Assembly (NCBI GenBank): GCA_023424015.1
Contig: JAFAEM010000017.1
Span: forward strand, 1 to 64,000
Reading direction: 5' to 3'
DNA length: 64,000 nt
Source of the DNA: Bacteroidota bacterium
GTDB taxonomy: Bacteria; Bacteroidota; Bacteroidia; Chitinophagales; Chitinophagaceae
Both the position numbers and the translations under genes were made by a program. This document shows, piece by piece, positions 34,986 to 43,416 of the stretch (position 1 is its first letter; the number at the start of each line of letters is the position of its first letter). The notes below the pieces were generated by a model. It had not been told where the DNA came from. It made no database searches and worked only from the letters and a program-made list of their open reading frames with translations.

Positions 34986-35744
34986 ATGGAATACTTTGTC
35001 GACAGGCAATCCATCGTGCGTAAGATCTGGGGCAAAAGCGACACTATTCTGTTTGTATTTGCTGGAGCATCGGCTGAATTTGCCCTCAACAAAGCAGTGG
35101 ACTGGCTGTACTTTACCGGGCGTTTGCCCGCCGACCCTTTGGGAAGATTATTTTCAACCGTCATGTACGCGAGAGATATCGTATTCTCTGAAAAAGAAAA
35201 GGCGGAAAAAACGATCGATAAGATCACATCGATCCATAAAGCCATAGAAACCGCCCGTGGTGACCAGATACCCGACTGGGCTTACCGTGATGTACTATTT
35301 ATGCTCATTCATTATTCCCTGGCATCATATGAACTGCTGGAAAGAAAACTCGATGATAAAGAAAAAGAAGATCTCTACGACGTTTTTTACCGGATGGGTA
35401 TAAGGATGGGGGTAAAAGATCTGTCCCCACATTTCGATCAATGGCTTACACAACGTGATGAACACCTGCACAGCAACCTGGAAAAAAGTCACTATACAAT
35501 CGACCTCTTCAAGCAGTACAAAAAACATCTGGGTGCTACCCGTTTTTTTATACTTAAGGAATCGCAAAAGCTTGTCGTACCACAGCACGTGAACAATCTC
35601 CTTGGACTAGGTAAAGTCAACTGGATCGCGCCGGTGCTGTTTACATATAAATTAAGCCGGAAGGTCAAACTTGATGGTTTCATCAAAAGCCTGATCCTTC
35701 CGGCTGCTTACCAGGAACAAATAAAGGAACTTGACCGGCAATAG
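34986..35744 (+). CDS. MpaB/rubber-oxygenase-like protein (DUF2236)
   Basis: The 252-residue protein matches the DUF2236/MpaB pattern: DTILFVFAGASAEFALNKAV near 20, RDIVF and HKAIETARGDQIPDWAYRDVLF near 60-110, then IHYSLASYELL. Family members studied are haem-dependent oxygenases (latex-cleaving and MpaB-type), and His residues in the middle region probably bind haem. No signal peptide is seen. It follows terC by 40 bp and may share its transcript. A terminator-like hairpin overlaps its stop. Confidence 0.8.
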   Translation: MEYFVDRQSIVRKIWGKSDTILFVFAGASAEFALNKAVDWLYFTGRLPADPLGRLFSTVMYARDIVFSEKEKAEKTIDKITSIHKAIETARGDQIPDWAYRDVLFMLIHYSLASYELLERKLDDKEKEDLYDVFYRMGIRMGVKDLSPHFDQWLTQRDEHLHSNLEKSHYTIDLFKQYKKHLGATRFFILKESQKLVVPQHVNNLLGLGKVNWIAPVLFTYKLSRKVKLDGFIKSLILPAAYQEQIKELDRQ

Positions 35745-35764
35745 CGACCGGTTCCTTTATTTTT
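35723..35764. terminator. Terminator between convergent genes
   Basis: AAAGGAAC (35723-35730) pairs with GTTCCTTT (35751-35758), with inner CCGG/CCGG pairing, followed by a T-rich tail. The left arm lies in the last codons of the MpaB-like gene. It separates it from the minus-strand gene ending at 35779. Confidence 0.75.
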
Positions 35765-35778
35765 GAGTGTTAGAAATC

Positions 35779-36411
35779 CTATTTCCCGCCAATCAGCTCT
35801 TTTTGCAGGGCTTCCAGTTCCTCCCATTTGGCGGCTGCGGCCAGTTTAGCCTGTTTAGGCCAGGTAGAAGGATCGTGTAACTGGTATTTGCTACCGGCTA
35901 CTTCCAAAATACCTTTCAATTTTTTCACTGTAGTTTTCGAAAGATCCTTAAAGGTCAATATGTTTTCCACAGTCAGCAAAGCAGCGATTTTTTTACCAAT
36001 GCCTTCAATTTTAGTAAGATCATCAGCAACTGTTTCTGCCTTTACTTTTACGGTTTTTTCTTTCTTTTCTTTTACAGCCTTTGGTGCCTTAGTTGGTGCT
36101 GTAGCCGTTTCCGTTACAATTTCTTCCTCTGCGGGAACTGCGATCACGCAGTTTTCAACCTGGAAACCAGAAACGTGAACATAATCATCAGCTTTCTGAT
36201 CATTAACCCAGCGGCCATCGTTGAGCAGATAACGGTATTGATAAGTGCGTCCGCCTTCCAGCGTGGTGGTCACCTTCATCGAACCATCCTTTTGCTTTTT
36301 GAGGCTGATGCCATTGCTATAGTCCCAGTTGTTGAATTCGCCCAGTAAAACGGCGCTTGTTGCTTCGCCCACTATTTCAGCCGGCAGTGTGAATGTTACT
36401 TTTTTTCCCAT
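35779..36411 (-). CDS. Fusion of an early-set (CBM48-like) domain with a helix-hairpin-helix domain
   Basis: The 210-residue protein has two unrelated parts. Residues 1-92 form an early-set glycogen-binding-type fold (LLGEFNNWDY, GGRTYQYRYLLNDGRWVNDQ), as in CBM48/isoamylase N-domains. A Lys/Ala/Thr-rich linker follows (95-128). Residues 129-175 are a helix-hairpin-helix domain (LTKIEGIGKKIAALL). No enzyme domain is present. HhH domains usually bind DNA or mediate protein contacts, so the combination is odd. It is transcribed towards the terminator at 35723. The function is unknown. Confidence 0.78.
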   Translation of the reverse strand: MGKKVTFTLPAEIVGEATSAVLLGEFNNWDYSNGISLKKQKDGSMKVTTTLEGGRTYQYRYLLNDGRWVNDQKADDYVHVSGFQVENCVIAVPAEEEIVTETATAPTKAPKAVKEKKEKTVKVKAETVADDLTKIEGIGKKIAALLTVENILTFKDLSKTTVKKLKGILEVAGSKYQLHDPSTWPKQAKLAAAAKWEELEALQKELIGGK

Positions 36412-36674
36412 AACTCAAATCATTTTTTAATTCGCAAAGTTGCGCAGGATCATTTGAATAATGCCTGCTTATATGTTAAAAAAACCTTGTCTATCGGCCA
36501 TTAATACCATGCCAGCAAAAAAGTAACCGGCCACGGGCGACCCGCTTATCCACAGTTTGTGTACAAATCATTGTCTGAAATGGCCTGCCAGTCGTGTTCA
36601 GGGAAAGAAAACCAGGTTTCGGAAATTCAATTTCCATTAAATTTATCTTTTGCAAAGTAGTCTTCGATAAAACC

Positions 36675-39600
36675 ATGATGAAAAAAAATACCTTCCTGGC
36701 CCTGGTGGCAATCACCTGTCTTCTAGTGTCTTGTTCTAAAAAACGTAGTGGAAATCCTCTTGTTCTTGTATTTACCAAAACAGCGGGTTTCGTGCACGAG
36801 TCCATTCCCAAAGGTGTTGAAGCTTTAAAAAAACTGGGGAAAGAAAATGGGTTCGAAGTTGATACGACCAGCAATGCAGCTTTTTTTACCGAGGATACAC
36901 TCAAGAAATATTCCGCCGTTGTTTTTCTAAACACAACCGGTGATGTACTGAACCACCTGCAGGAAATCGCCTTTGAGCGCTATATACAGGCCGGTGGTGG
37001 TTTCGCGGGTGTTCATTCGGCCACAGATACGGAGTATGACTGGGGATGGTATGGCCGGATGGTTGGCGCCTATTTTGAAAGTCACCCCAGGCCACAACCA
37101 GCGAAATTCATCATCAAGGACAAATCAATTGCTGCAACGAGCTTCTTCACGGATACGATCTGGCAGCATACCGATGAGTTGTATAATTTCAAAAAACTTA
37201 ACCCGGATGTCAAAGTGCTCATCACCATCGACGAGTCCAGCTATGAAGGCGGGACAAATGGCGCTTATCATCCCATGAGCTGGTATCATGAGTACGATGG
37301 CGGCCGAGCATTCTATACAGCACTGGGTCATACAGATGAAGCCTATAGGGATCCGACTTACCTCAAACACCTGCTTGGCGGTATTCAGTACGCGATTGGT
37401 GAAAACAGGGTGCTGGCTTACAAGAAGGCTAAATCGCAATACCCGCCTGACGAAGATCGCTTTACGAAAATCAAACTCGTGGAAGGTGAATTTGTTGAAC
37501 CCACTGAAATGACGATCCTTCCCAATCTGGATATACTCGTTGTGCAAAGACGCGGCGAGATCCTGCTGTATAAAAATGAGACGAAAGAATTAAAACGCGC
37601 GGGTTTGCTGGATGTATATTGGAAAGCGACAGTTCCTTATGTCAATGCGGAAGAAGGTTTGATGGGGGTCGCAAAAGATCCCCATTTTAATAAGAACAAC
37701 TGGATATACATGTACTACAGCCCTATCGACAGCTCAGTGAATCGGCTGTCGAGGTTTACATTAAAGAATGACACTATCGACCTGGCGACAGAAAAGACGA
37801 TACTGGAAGTAAAATCACAGCGCAATATCTGTTGCCATACCGGTGGTTCTATCGCCTTTGGTCCCGATGGACTTTTATATTTATCTACAGGTGATAACTC
37901 AACACCTTTTGATGAACCCAGGGCAAAATATGTCAATAGCGGCTTTGGCCCCATGAATGATCTACCCGGTCGTGAACAATATGATGCCCGCAGATCCTCG
38001 GCCAATACCAATGATCTCCGTGGGAAAATCATCCGCATCAAAATCAATGACGATGGCAGCTATGAAATACCTGAAGGCAATCTCTTTCCCAAAGGAACAG
38101 ATAAGACAAGGCCTGAAATATATGTAATGGGCAATAGAAATCCCTATCGTATCGCTGTCGACCAAAAAAATAGCAACCTCTATTGGGGTGAAGTGGGTCC
38201 TGATGCGGCCAATGACAGTTTTAAAACTCGCGGATCAAAAGGCTATGATGAAGTAAACCAGGCACGCACGGCCGGCAACTTTGGCTGGCCGATGTTTGTT
38301 GGCAAAAACTATCCGTATCGCCAGTTTGATTATGCCACTGGTCAGTCCGGCGAATTATTTGATCCGAAGAAACCTATCAACGAGTCACGAAATAATACAG
38401 GACTAAGGGAACTCCCGGCGGCACAACCGGCATTCATCTGGTATCCTTATGGTCCTTCACATGATTTTCCGCAGGTAGGCACCGGCGGCAGAAACGCCAT
38501 GGCCGGCCCGGTTTATTATACTGATATGTATCCCAAAGAAACGCGGCTACCTGATTACTACGATGGGAAGCTGATCATTTATGAATGGATCCGGGGCTGG
38601 ATAAAAGCCGTTACGCTTTTACCAAACGGCGATTTCGATAAAATGGAACCATTTCTTGCAGATATAAAAGTGAATGCACTAATGGATATGGAAGTAGGTC
38701 CGGATGGAAAATTATACTTCCTTGAATATGGTACAGGCTGGTTCAGTCAAAACCCCGACGCGGGCTTATACCGGATCGATTATAATAGTGGTAACAGGGC
38801 ACCAAAAATAAAAGCGCTCGCAGTTGATAAAACAACCGGCACCCTGCCCTTTGCGATAAAAGCAAAAGTAGAAGCCAGCGATCCGGAAAAAGACCAGCTT
38901 AGCTATACCTGGCATTTTGGTGAGGACAAAACAATTCAAACCACAACACCGGAAGCCAATTACGTTTTTGATACTCCTGGCGATTATAAAATTTCCGTAA
39001 CGATAAAAGATAATAAAGGTGACTCTACAACCAGCCAAACCATCGCGATATATGCGGGCAACGAAGAGCCGGTCGTGAGCATAGAGCAGACATCCGGCAA
39101 CAAGTCATTTTATCTTCCGGGCAGACCTGTTGGTTATGCTGTAAAAGTGAAAGATAACGATACCGAAATTGATCCCGCAAACCTGTATGTTTCTACGGAT
39201 TATGTGGAAGGATTTGATAAAGCCGGCGCTAGTATGGGCCACCAGCAGGGACAGGTATTGGTGAGCGGAAAGGTGCTGACACAAACCCTTGACTGCAAAG
39301 GCTGTCATAAAGAAGCGGAAAAATCGATCGGACCATCGTTCCTGGATGTTGCCAAAAGATATGGCAGGCAAACCGATGCCATGAATTATCTGAGTGACAA
39401 GATCGTCAAGGGAAGCAAAGGGGTATGGGGCGAAGTGGCGATGGCGCCACATGCCAGCATTCCGGTTAGCGATGTACAGTCGATCGTATCCTGGATACTG
39501 TCACTTAACAAAACAATACCGGTTAAAAAATCCCTGCCTGCCGAGGGACAGATCATAGCTGCGTCTGACAAGAAACCGGGCGCCACCCTGGTTTTGTCGG

Positions 39601-40067
39601 CCAGTTATACCGATAAGGGCGGCACCAATAGCAAAGCCCTGACAGGCTCTGGTGTTTTCAGTCTTCCATCCAACGAAGTTCCTTTCAGTGAAAAACAGGA
39701 AATGAAAGGCTTTGACGATTTTTATTTCAATAGTATCCTCTACCTGATCGTGCCACAGGATGAAGGCTGGTTTGCGATGGACAGCATTGATCTCACCGGC
39801 GTGAGATCCATCAGCGCGGTTGTGGCCTGGCAAAATATAACGCCTGCGGCGTTCGAGCTTGAGGTTCGACAAGGTGCTCCAGGCGGACAGCTGATCGGAA
39901 AAGGCACACTCTCGATACCCAACAAAAATGAAAGACGCGGGACCATCCGGATACCAATCGAAGCTATCAATGATTCCAAATATCATAAACTGTATTTCGT
40001 TTATAAACCGCAGGCTGGAAAAACTGTAACCGGAACCGGTATATCTGCGGTTCGATTTAATCCATAA
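36675..40067 (+). CDS. Lipoprotein fusion: ThuA, sugar dehydrogenase, PKD, cytochrome c and C-terminal binding domain
   Basis: From ATG 36675 the product has 1130 residues and a lipobox LLVSC near residue 20. The upstream in-frame ATG at 36594 would hide the signal peptide, so I reject it. The order is ThuA-like glutamine-amidotransferase fold (about 25-240), sugar-dehydrogenase propeller (about 260-690; GGSIAFGPDGLLYLSTGDN), a PKD-like domain (about 705-790; GDYKISVTIKDN), a c-type cytochrome with CKGCH (874-878) and GPSF nearby, and a C-terminal beta-sandwich like CBM6 (about 970-1130). It is probably a surface or periplasmic sugar oxidase that passes electrons directly to its own haem. A strong terminator follows. 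Confidence 0.87.
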   Translation: MMKKNTFLALVAITCLLVSCSKKRSGNPLVLVFTKTAGFVHESIPKGVEALKKLGKENGFEVDTTSNAAFFTEDTLKKYSAVVFLNTTGDVLNHLQEIAFERYIQAGGGFAGVHSATDTEYDWGWYGRMVGAYFESHPRPQPAKFIIKDKSIAATSFFTDTIWQHTDELYNFKKLNPDVKVLITIDESSYEGGTNGAYHPMSWYHEYDGGRAFYTALGHTDEAYRDPTYLKHLLGGIQYAIGENRVLAYKKAKSQYPPDEDRFTKIKLVEGEFVEPTEMTILPNLDILVVQRRGEILLYKNETKELKRAGLLDVYWKATVPYVNAEEGLMGVAKDPHFNKNNWIYMYYSPIDSSVNRLSRFTLKNDTIDLATEKTILEVKSQRNICCHTGGSIAFGPDGLLYLSTGDNSTPFDEPRAKYVNSGFGPMNDLPGREQYDARRSSANTNDLRGKIIRIKINDDGSYEIPEGNLFPKGTDKTRPEIYVMGNRNPYRIAVDQKNSNLYWGEVGPDAANDSFKTRGSKGYDEVNQARTAGNFGWPMFVGKNYPYRQFDYATGQSGELFDPKKPINESRNNTGLRELPAAQPAFIWYPYGPSHDFPQVGTGGRNAMAGPVYYTDMYPKETRLPDYYDGKLIIYEWIRGWIKAVTLLPNGDFDKMEPFLADIKVNALMDMEVGPDGKLYFLEYGTGWFSQNPDAGLYRIDYNSGNRAPKIKALAVDKTTGTLPFAIKAKVEASDPEKDQLSYTWHFGEDKTIQTTTPEANYVFDTPGDYKISVTIKDNKGDSTTSQTIAIYAGNEEPVVSIEQTSGNKSFYLPGRPVGYAVKVKDNDTEIDPANLYVSTDYVEGFDKAGASMGHQQGQVLVSGKVLTQTLDCKGCHKEAEKSIGPSFLDVAKRYGRQTDAMNYLSDKIVKGSKGVWGEVAMAPHASIPVSDVQSIVSWILSLNKTIPVKKSLPAEGQIIAASDKKPGATLVLSASYTDKGGTNSKALTGSGVFSLPSNEVPFSEKQEMKGFDDFYFNSILYLIVPQDEGWFAMDSIDLTGVRSISAVVAWQNITPAAFELEVRQGAPGGQLIGKGTLSIPNKNERRGTIRIPIEAINDSKYHKLYFVYKPQAGKTVTGTGISAVRFNP

Positions 40068-40097
40068 TAAAAAGTAATTACAGTTGATCAAATGACA

Positions 40098-40154
40098 AGA
40101 GGCTGTCTGCTATGTTTGTGTAGCATCACAACATAGCAGACAGTCTCTTTTTTT
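40098..40154 (+). terminator. Rho-independent terminator after the ThuA/dehydrogenase gene
   Basis: A 19-bp stem, AGAGGCTGTCTGCTATGTT against AACATAGCAGACAGTCTCT with one G-T wobble, encloses a 13-base loop and is followed by seven T. It is 30 bp after the stop codon at 40067. Confidence 0.9.
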
Positions 40155-40307
40155 GGCGCTATCCTGCTGACACAGGAATTTGTTCATACCACGGTAAAGC
40201 GCCACTTCACATTTCATTCCCAATTTATACCAGTTCATGCTTTCTTCCATTGACCCGGGGCTGATCCTGACATAGATTCGCTAAATCAAAGTTTAAACAT
40301 TAATTTT

Positions 40308-40910
40308 ATGAAAAGTTCATTTTTAGCGATCACCCTGCTGGCGGTCGCAACGATTGTAGCGCTGGTAGCCTGCCAGACGAATGCAAGGGGGAAAAAAGAA
40401 ACGCCCATCGTGATCAGCAAAGACAGCCTGATCAACCGTGGCTCATACCTGGTGTACACGATGCTGTGCGACGATTGTCATTCGCCTAAAAAAATGGGGC
40501 CAAACGGACCTGAGATCATACCCGAACTCCGTCTTTCAGGTGCACGGCAGGGTACCCGGTTGCCAAATATCGATCCCGCCGAAATCAAAAACGGCTGGAC
40601 GCTGTTCAATGAAGACTTTACAGCCATTGCCGGAGCCTGGGGAGTAAGTTTTGCCGGTAACCTGACGAGCGATGAAACAGGGATTGGGAACTGGACGGAA
40701 GAACAGTTTAAAAAGGCGCTAACAAAAGGTAAATACAAAGGGCTTGATAACAGCCGGGATCTTTTGCCACCCATGCCCTGGCCCCAGTTTAGCATCCTGA
40801 AAGATGATGATATCAAAGCGATCTATACTTACCTCAAGTCCACTACACCTGTGCATAATGTCGTTCCGGCGCCTATTTCACCTGAAGAAATTCAAAAAAG
40901 AAAGAGATGA
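40308..40910 (+). CDS. Exported mono-haem cytochrome c
   Basis: The 200-residue product has a lipoprotein-like signal (LVAC, Cys at about 22), a haem site CDDCH (54-58) and, towards the C-terminus, LLPPMPWPQF, which probably supplies the axial Met. GTRLPNIDPAEIKNG and GIGNWTEEQFKKAL are typical of cytochromes of alcohol or sugar dehydrogenases in this phylum. It follows, after a strong terminator, the haem-containing dehydrogenase fusion, and may accept electrons from it; that link is inference. Confidence 0.85.
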   Translation: MKSSFLAITLLAVATIVALVACQTNARGKKETPIVISKDSLINRGSYLVYTMLCDDCHSPKKMGPNGPEIIPELRLSGARQGTRLPNIDPAEIKNGWTLFNEDFTAIAGAWGVSFAGNLTSDETGIGNWTEEQFKKALTKGKYKGLDNSRDLLPPMPWPQFSILKDDDIKAIYTYLKSTTPVHNVVPAPISPEEIQKRKR

Positions 40911-40944
40911 TCATTCATATCGGGGTTTGTTAATAATAGAGTCT

Positions 40945-40986
40945 TTCTACCCATTAGTTACCATATCTGGAATCTGATGGGTAGAA
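40945..40986. terminator. Possible terminator hairpin between convergent genes
   Basis: TTCTACCCAT (40945-40954) pairs with ATGGGTAGAA (40977-40986) across a 22-base loop, in the 88-bp gap between the cytochrome gene and the acetyltransferase gene. The T-tract is weak. Confidence 0.5.
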
Positions 40987-40998
40987 TTTCAAACAAGC

Positions 40999-41460
40999 TT
41001 ATTCACTGCCTGCTGGTTCCGGTTTTCGCGTAAGCCATTCTGATCGTGTCATCTCAAATTTTATTTCGTTTTTTCCATATATACCTGTTTCAGTCCAGCC
41101 GGCTTTACGATAAAATTTTTCAGCCCGCGTACCGGGAGATGTGGATAGCCACACCTGGTCTTTTCCCTGCTTAAAATACCAATCCAGCATTAGCGCGTGC
41201 AGGTTTTTACCAATGCCTTTTCCTTCATGTTCGGGGTGGATGAATAAGGCCCAAATATTATTCTCCATTAAGTCGGCGATAGCAAATCCAAGTATTTCGT
41301 CGCCTTCTTCACATACCCAGCCTTTACCCCGATCCGAAATAAAATCGCTCACATCCTGGTCGCTAACTAATCCAGGGTCCGATAAGCGATTTTCTTTAAC
41401 AAGTCGCCTTACGATCTGGATACCGTCAATGTCTTTAGCGTCCGCTTCCCTGAACTTCAT
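40999..41460 (-). CDS. GNAT-family N-acetyltransferase
   Basis: The 153-residue protein has the GNAT acetyl-CoA site HPEHEGKGIGKNLHALML (about 77-94), preceded by the core strand NIWALFI and followed by VWLSTSPGTRAEKFYRKAGW. It transfers an acetyl group from acetyl-CoA to an unknown amine or protein substrate in the cytoplasm. It lies 31 bp after the cyanophycinase-like gene in the same direction. Confidence 0.85.
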   Translation of the reverse strand: MKFREADAKDIDGIQIVRRLVKENRLSDPGLVSDQDVSDFISDRGKGWVCEEGDEILGFAIADLMENNIWALFIHPEHEGKGIGKNLHALMLDWYFKQGKDQVWLSTSPGTRAEKFYRKAGWTETGIYGKNEIKFEMTRSEWLTRKPEPAGSE

Positions 41461-41491
41461 ACACTAAACAATCTTATTTGAATAATGGTCT

Positions 41492-42334
41492 TCAATTTAA
41501 TTGAAAGCTGTCACCGGATGTAAAAATGCTGAACTGCATCTCCTTCACTTTGATGAGACCCGTATCAAGTGCTTTTATTTCCTCAGGCTTTTTCATTATT
41601 ACCACCTGTCTTTCCCCTGTAACGGTTGCGACCGACCCATCCACAATAATGGCCGTTTCTTCATCGATGCCGATACAGGTAAGCGCTGGGAAGCGGGCAA
41701 GCGCCGAGAGCAGGCGGTTATAGCGGCTTCGTACAATAAAATGCTGATCTATGATGGCAGTCGTCAACAGGCCCAGTCCCTGCTTGAACTCAATATTATT
41801 ATCACGGAGCTTATTAAAGGTGGACCGGTAAACGGTATCCTGCAATTCATGACCGGTGATCATATGTTCACTCATCACCGCAGCTCCTGCACTGGTACCC
41901 CCGATCGTTGCACCGTTCTGGAAAGCACGATGGATGGCCTGGTAAACCGCCGTGTTCTGAACAGCTTTCATAAAACGATCCTGGTCGCCGCCGGTAATAA
42001 AGATCAGCTTCGCTTTTTGTAATGAGTCCAGCCAGTTTTGATCATTCACGCGTTCTGGTGTAAAATTAAAATTGACAATAGTGTTGCGACAAAATGGTTC
42101 CAGGTCGGCCTTAAAATATTCATAAGCCCTGTCAGGACTGGCGCTTGACATAGGCAATACCACTACATAATCATTGGGTGACAACCCGCTTGTCTTTACC
42201 AAAGCCTGCATCAACGATGGCGGGCGTTCACCACCACCAATAATAAAAAGTTTTCCATTCGGCCTTGATCCTTGTTGAGCCTGAATAATGCCGACAAAGA
42301 GCAGACCGGCCAATAACGTAAAATATGATCTCAT
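41492..42334 (-). CDS. Cyanophycinase-like serine peptidase (S51) with signal peptide
   Basis: The 280-residue protein has a signal peptide (about 1-20, ending IIQAQ) and the S51 nucleophile motif GGTSAGA (Ser148). Other family segments include LFIIGGGERP, FITGGDQDR and IGIDEETA. Cyanophycinases cleave beta-Asp-Arg dipeptides from the storage polymer cyanophycin; exported forms are known in heterotrophs. No cyanophycin synthetase lies nearby, so an external polymer or another acidic peptide may be the target. It is transcribed with the GNAT gene downstream. Confidence 0.85.
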   Translation of the reverse strand: MRSYFTLLAGLLFVGIIQAQQGSRPNGKLFIIGGGERPPSLMQALVKTSGLSPNDYVVVLPMSSASPDRAYEYFKADLEPFCRNTIVNFNFTPERVNDQNWLDSLQKAKLIFITGGDQDRFMKAVQNTAVYQAIHRAFQNGATIGGTSAGAAVMSEHMITGHELQDTVYRSTFNKLRDNNIEFKQGLGLLTTAIIDQHFIVRSRYNRLLSALARFPALTCIGIDEETAIIVDGSVATVTGERQVVIMKKPEEIKALDTGLIKVKEMQFSIFTSGDSFQLN

Positions 42335-42345
42335 AAAACTATTTA

Positions 42346-43326
42346 TTATTTCGAAGTGAAATTATCTATCAGCCTCATCACTTCCACACCATCCGCCGCA
42401 CTGCAGGGATTAGGCGCATGGGTCAGGAAATATTGAACAACCCTGTCGATCATAGGTTGCTGTACATGTTCCAGTGGCTCAAAAGCGTATTCAGCCACCG
42501 ATCCGCTGGCGAATATTTTTACAGGTTTATGTTCAAAAAAACTGAAAACGATCCTGCCCTTTTCACCAATGATCTCACACTCGTCCTTCTCGTCACCGGG
42601 ACTCACATTAAAACACCAAACACCATCGAAATGAACGCCGTTGCGAAATAAAATATTCCCGGTAACGATATCATCAGCGTTGTATGCACCAGCCTGGTTG
42701 CCCGAAATCCCAGATGCTTTTTCAATCTCACCGAAAAAATAATAAGCAAGGTCGAGCTGGTGCGGCGCGAGGTCATGAAACAAACCACCACCCGCTAATT
42801 TTGGATCCACCCGCCAGGCCGTTTTCTCCACCGCTAATTCTTCCTTTGACAATTGTCTTTTATATATGGATGAGCGCATAAATCTTATCGGCCCAATACG
42901 TTCTTCATGAATCCACTCTTTAATCTTTAAAAAAAGCGGCTGTGCCCTTCGGTAGTGTGCTACCACCAGTTTTTGACCAGATGATTCAACTGATTGCATC
43001 ATACAAATAGCAGAAGCAGCATTTACCGTCATCGGCTTTTCAACATACACCGGCTTACCAGCCGACATCGCACGAAGCGCGTATTCCTCATGCGATGCAG
43101 GAGGTGTGGCGATATAGATCGCATTAACTTCGGGATCATTTATCAGGTCTTCCGCGTCGGTATACCAGCGTGCCACCTGGTGACGCTTCGCATAGTCCTC
43201 CGCCAGAGCAGCATTTCTCCGCATCACCGCTACGAGCTTCGACTGTTTTACTTTGTTGAAAGCCGGACCACTTTTTTTCTCGGTCACATCACCGCAACCG
43301 ATCATCCCCCAGCGTATTTCTTCCAT
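42346..43326 (-). CDS. Gfo/Idh/MocA-family oxidoreductase
   Basis: The 326-residue NAD(P)-dependent sugar or inositol dehydrogenase-like protein has an N-terminal Rossmann motif GMIGCGDVTEKKSGPAF (about 7-23) and the family catalytic loop VEKPM (about 95-99). A C-terminal domain contains GGGLFHDLAPHQLDLAYYF, which supplies the usual His. The substrate is unknown. It lacks a signal peptide, so it acts in the cytoplasm. It ends 12 bp before the cyanophycinase-like gene starts and is probably in the same operon. Confidence 0.87.
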   Translation of the reverse strand: MEEIRWGMIGCGDVTEKKSGPAFNKVKQSKLVAVMRRNAALAEDYAKRHQVARWYTDAEDLINDPEVNAIYIATPPASHEEYALRAMSAGKPVYVEKPMTVNAASAICMMQSVESSGQKLVVAHYRRAQPLFLKIKEWIHEERIGPIRFMRSSIYKRQLSKEELAVEKTAWRVDPKLAGGGLFHDLAPHQLDLAYYFFGEIEKASGISGNQAGAYNADDIVTGNILFRNGVHFDGVWCFNVSPGDEKDECEIIGEKGRIVFSFFEHKPVKIFASGSVAEYAFEPLEHVQQPMIDRVVQYFLTHAPNPCSAADGVEVMRLIDNFTSK

Positions 43327-43416
43327 TCGAGGAAATTACGAATTTCAATCCTAAAAAATGGGCTTGTTGTCAAGTTCCAACGATAAAATGCCGGATGCAG
43401 TCTGAGGTAAAAATTA

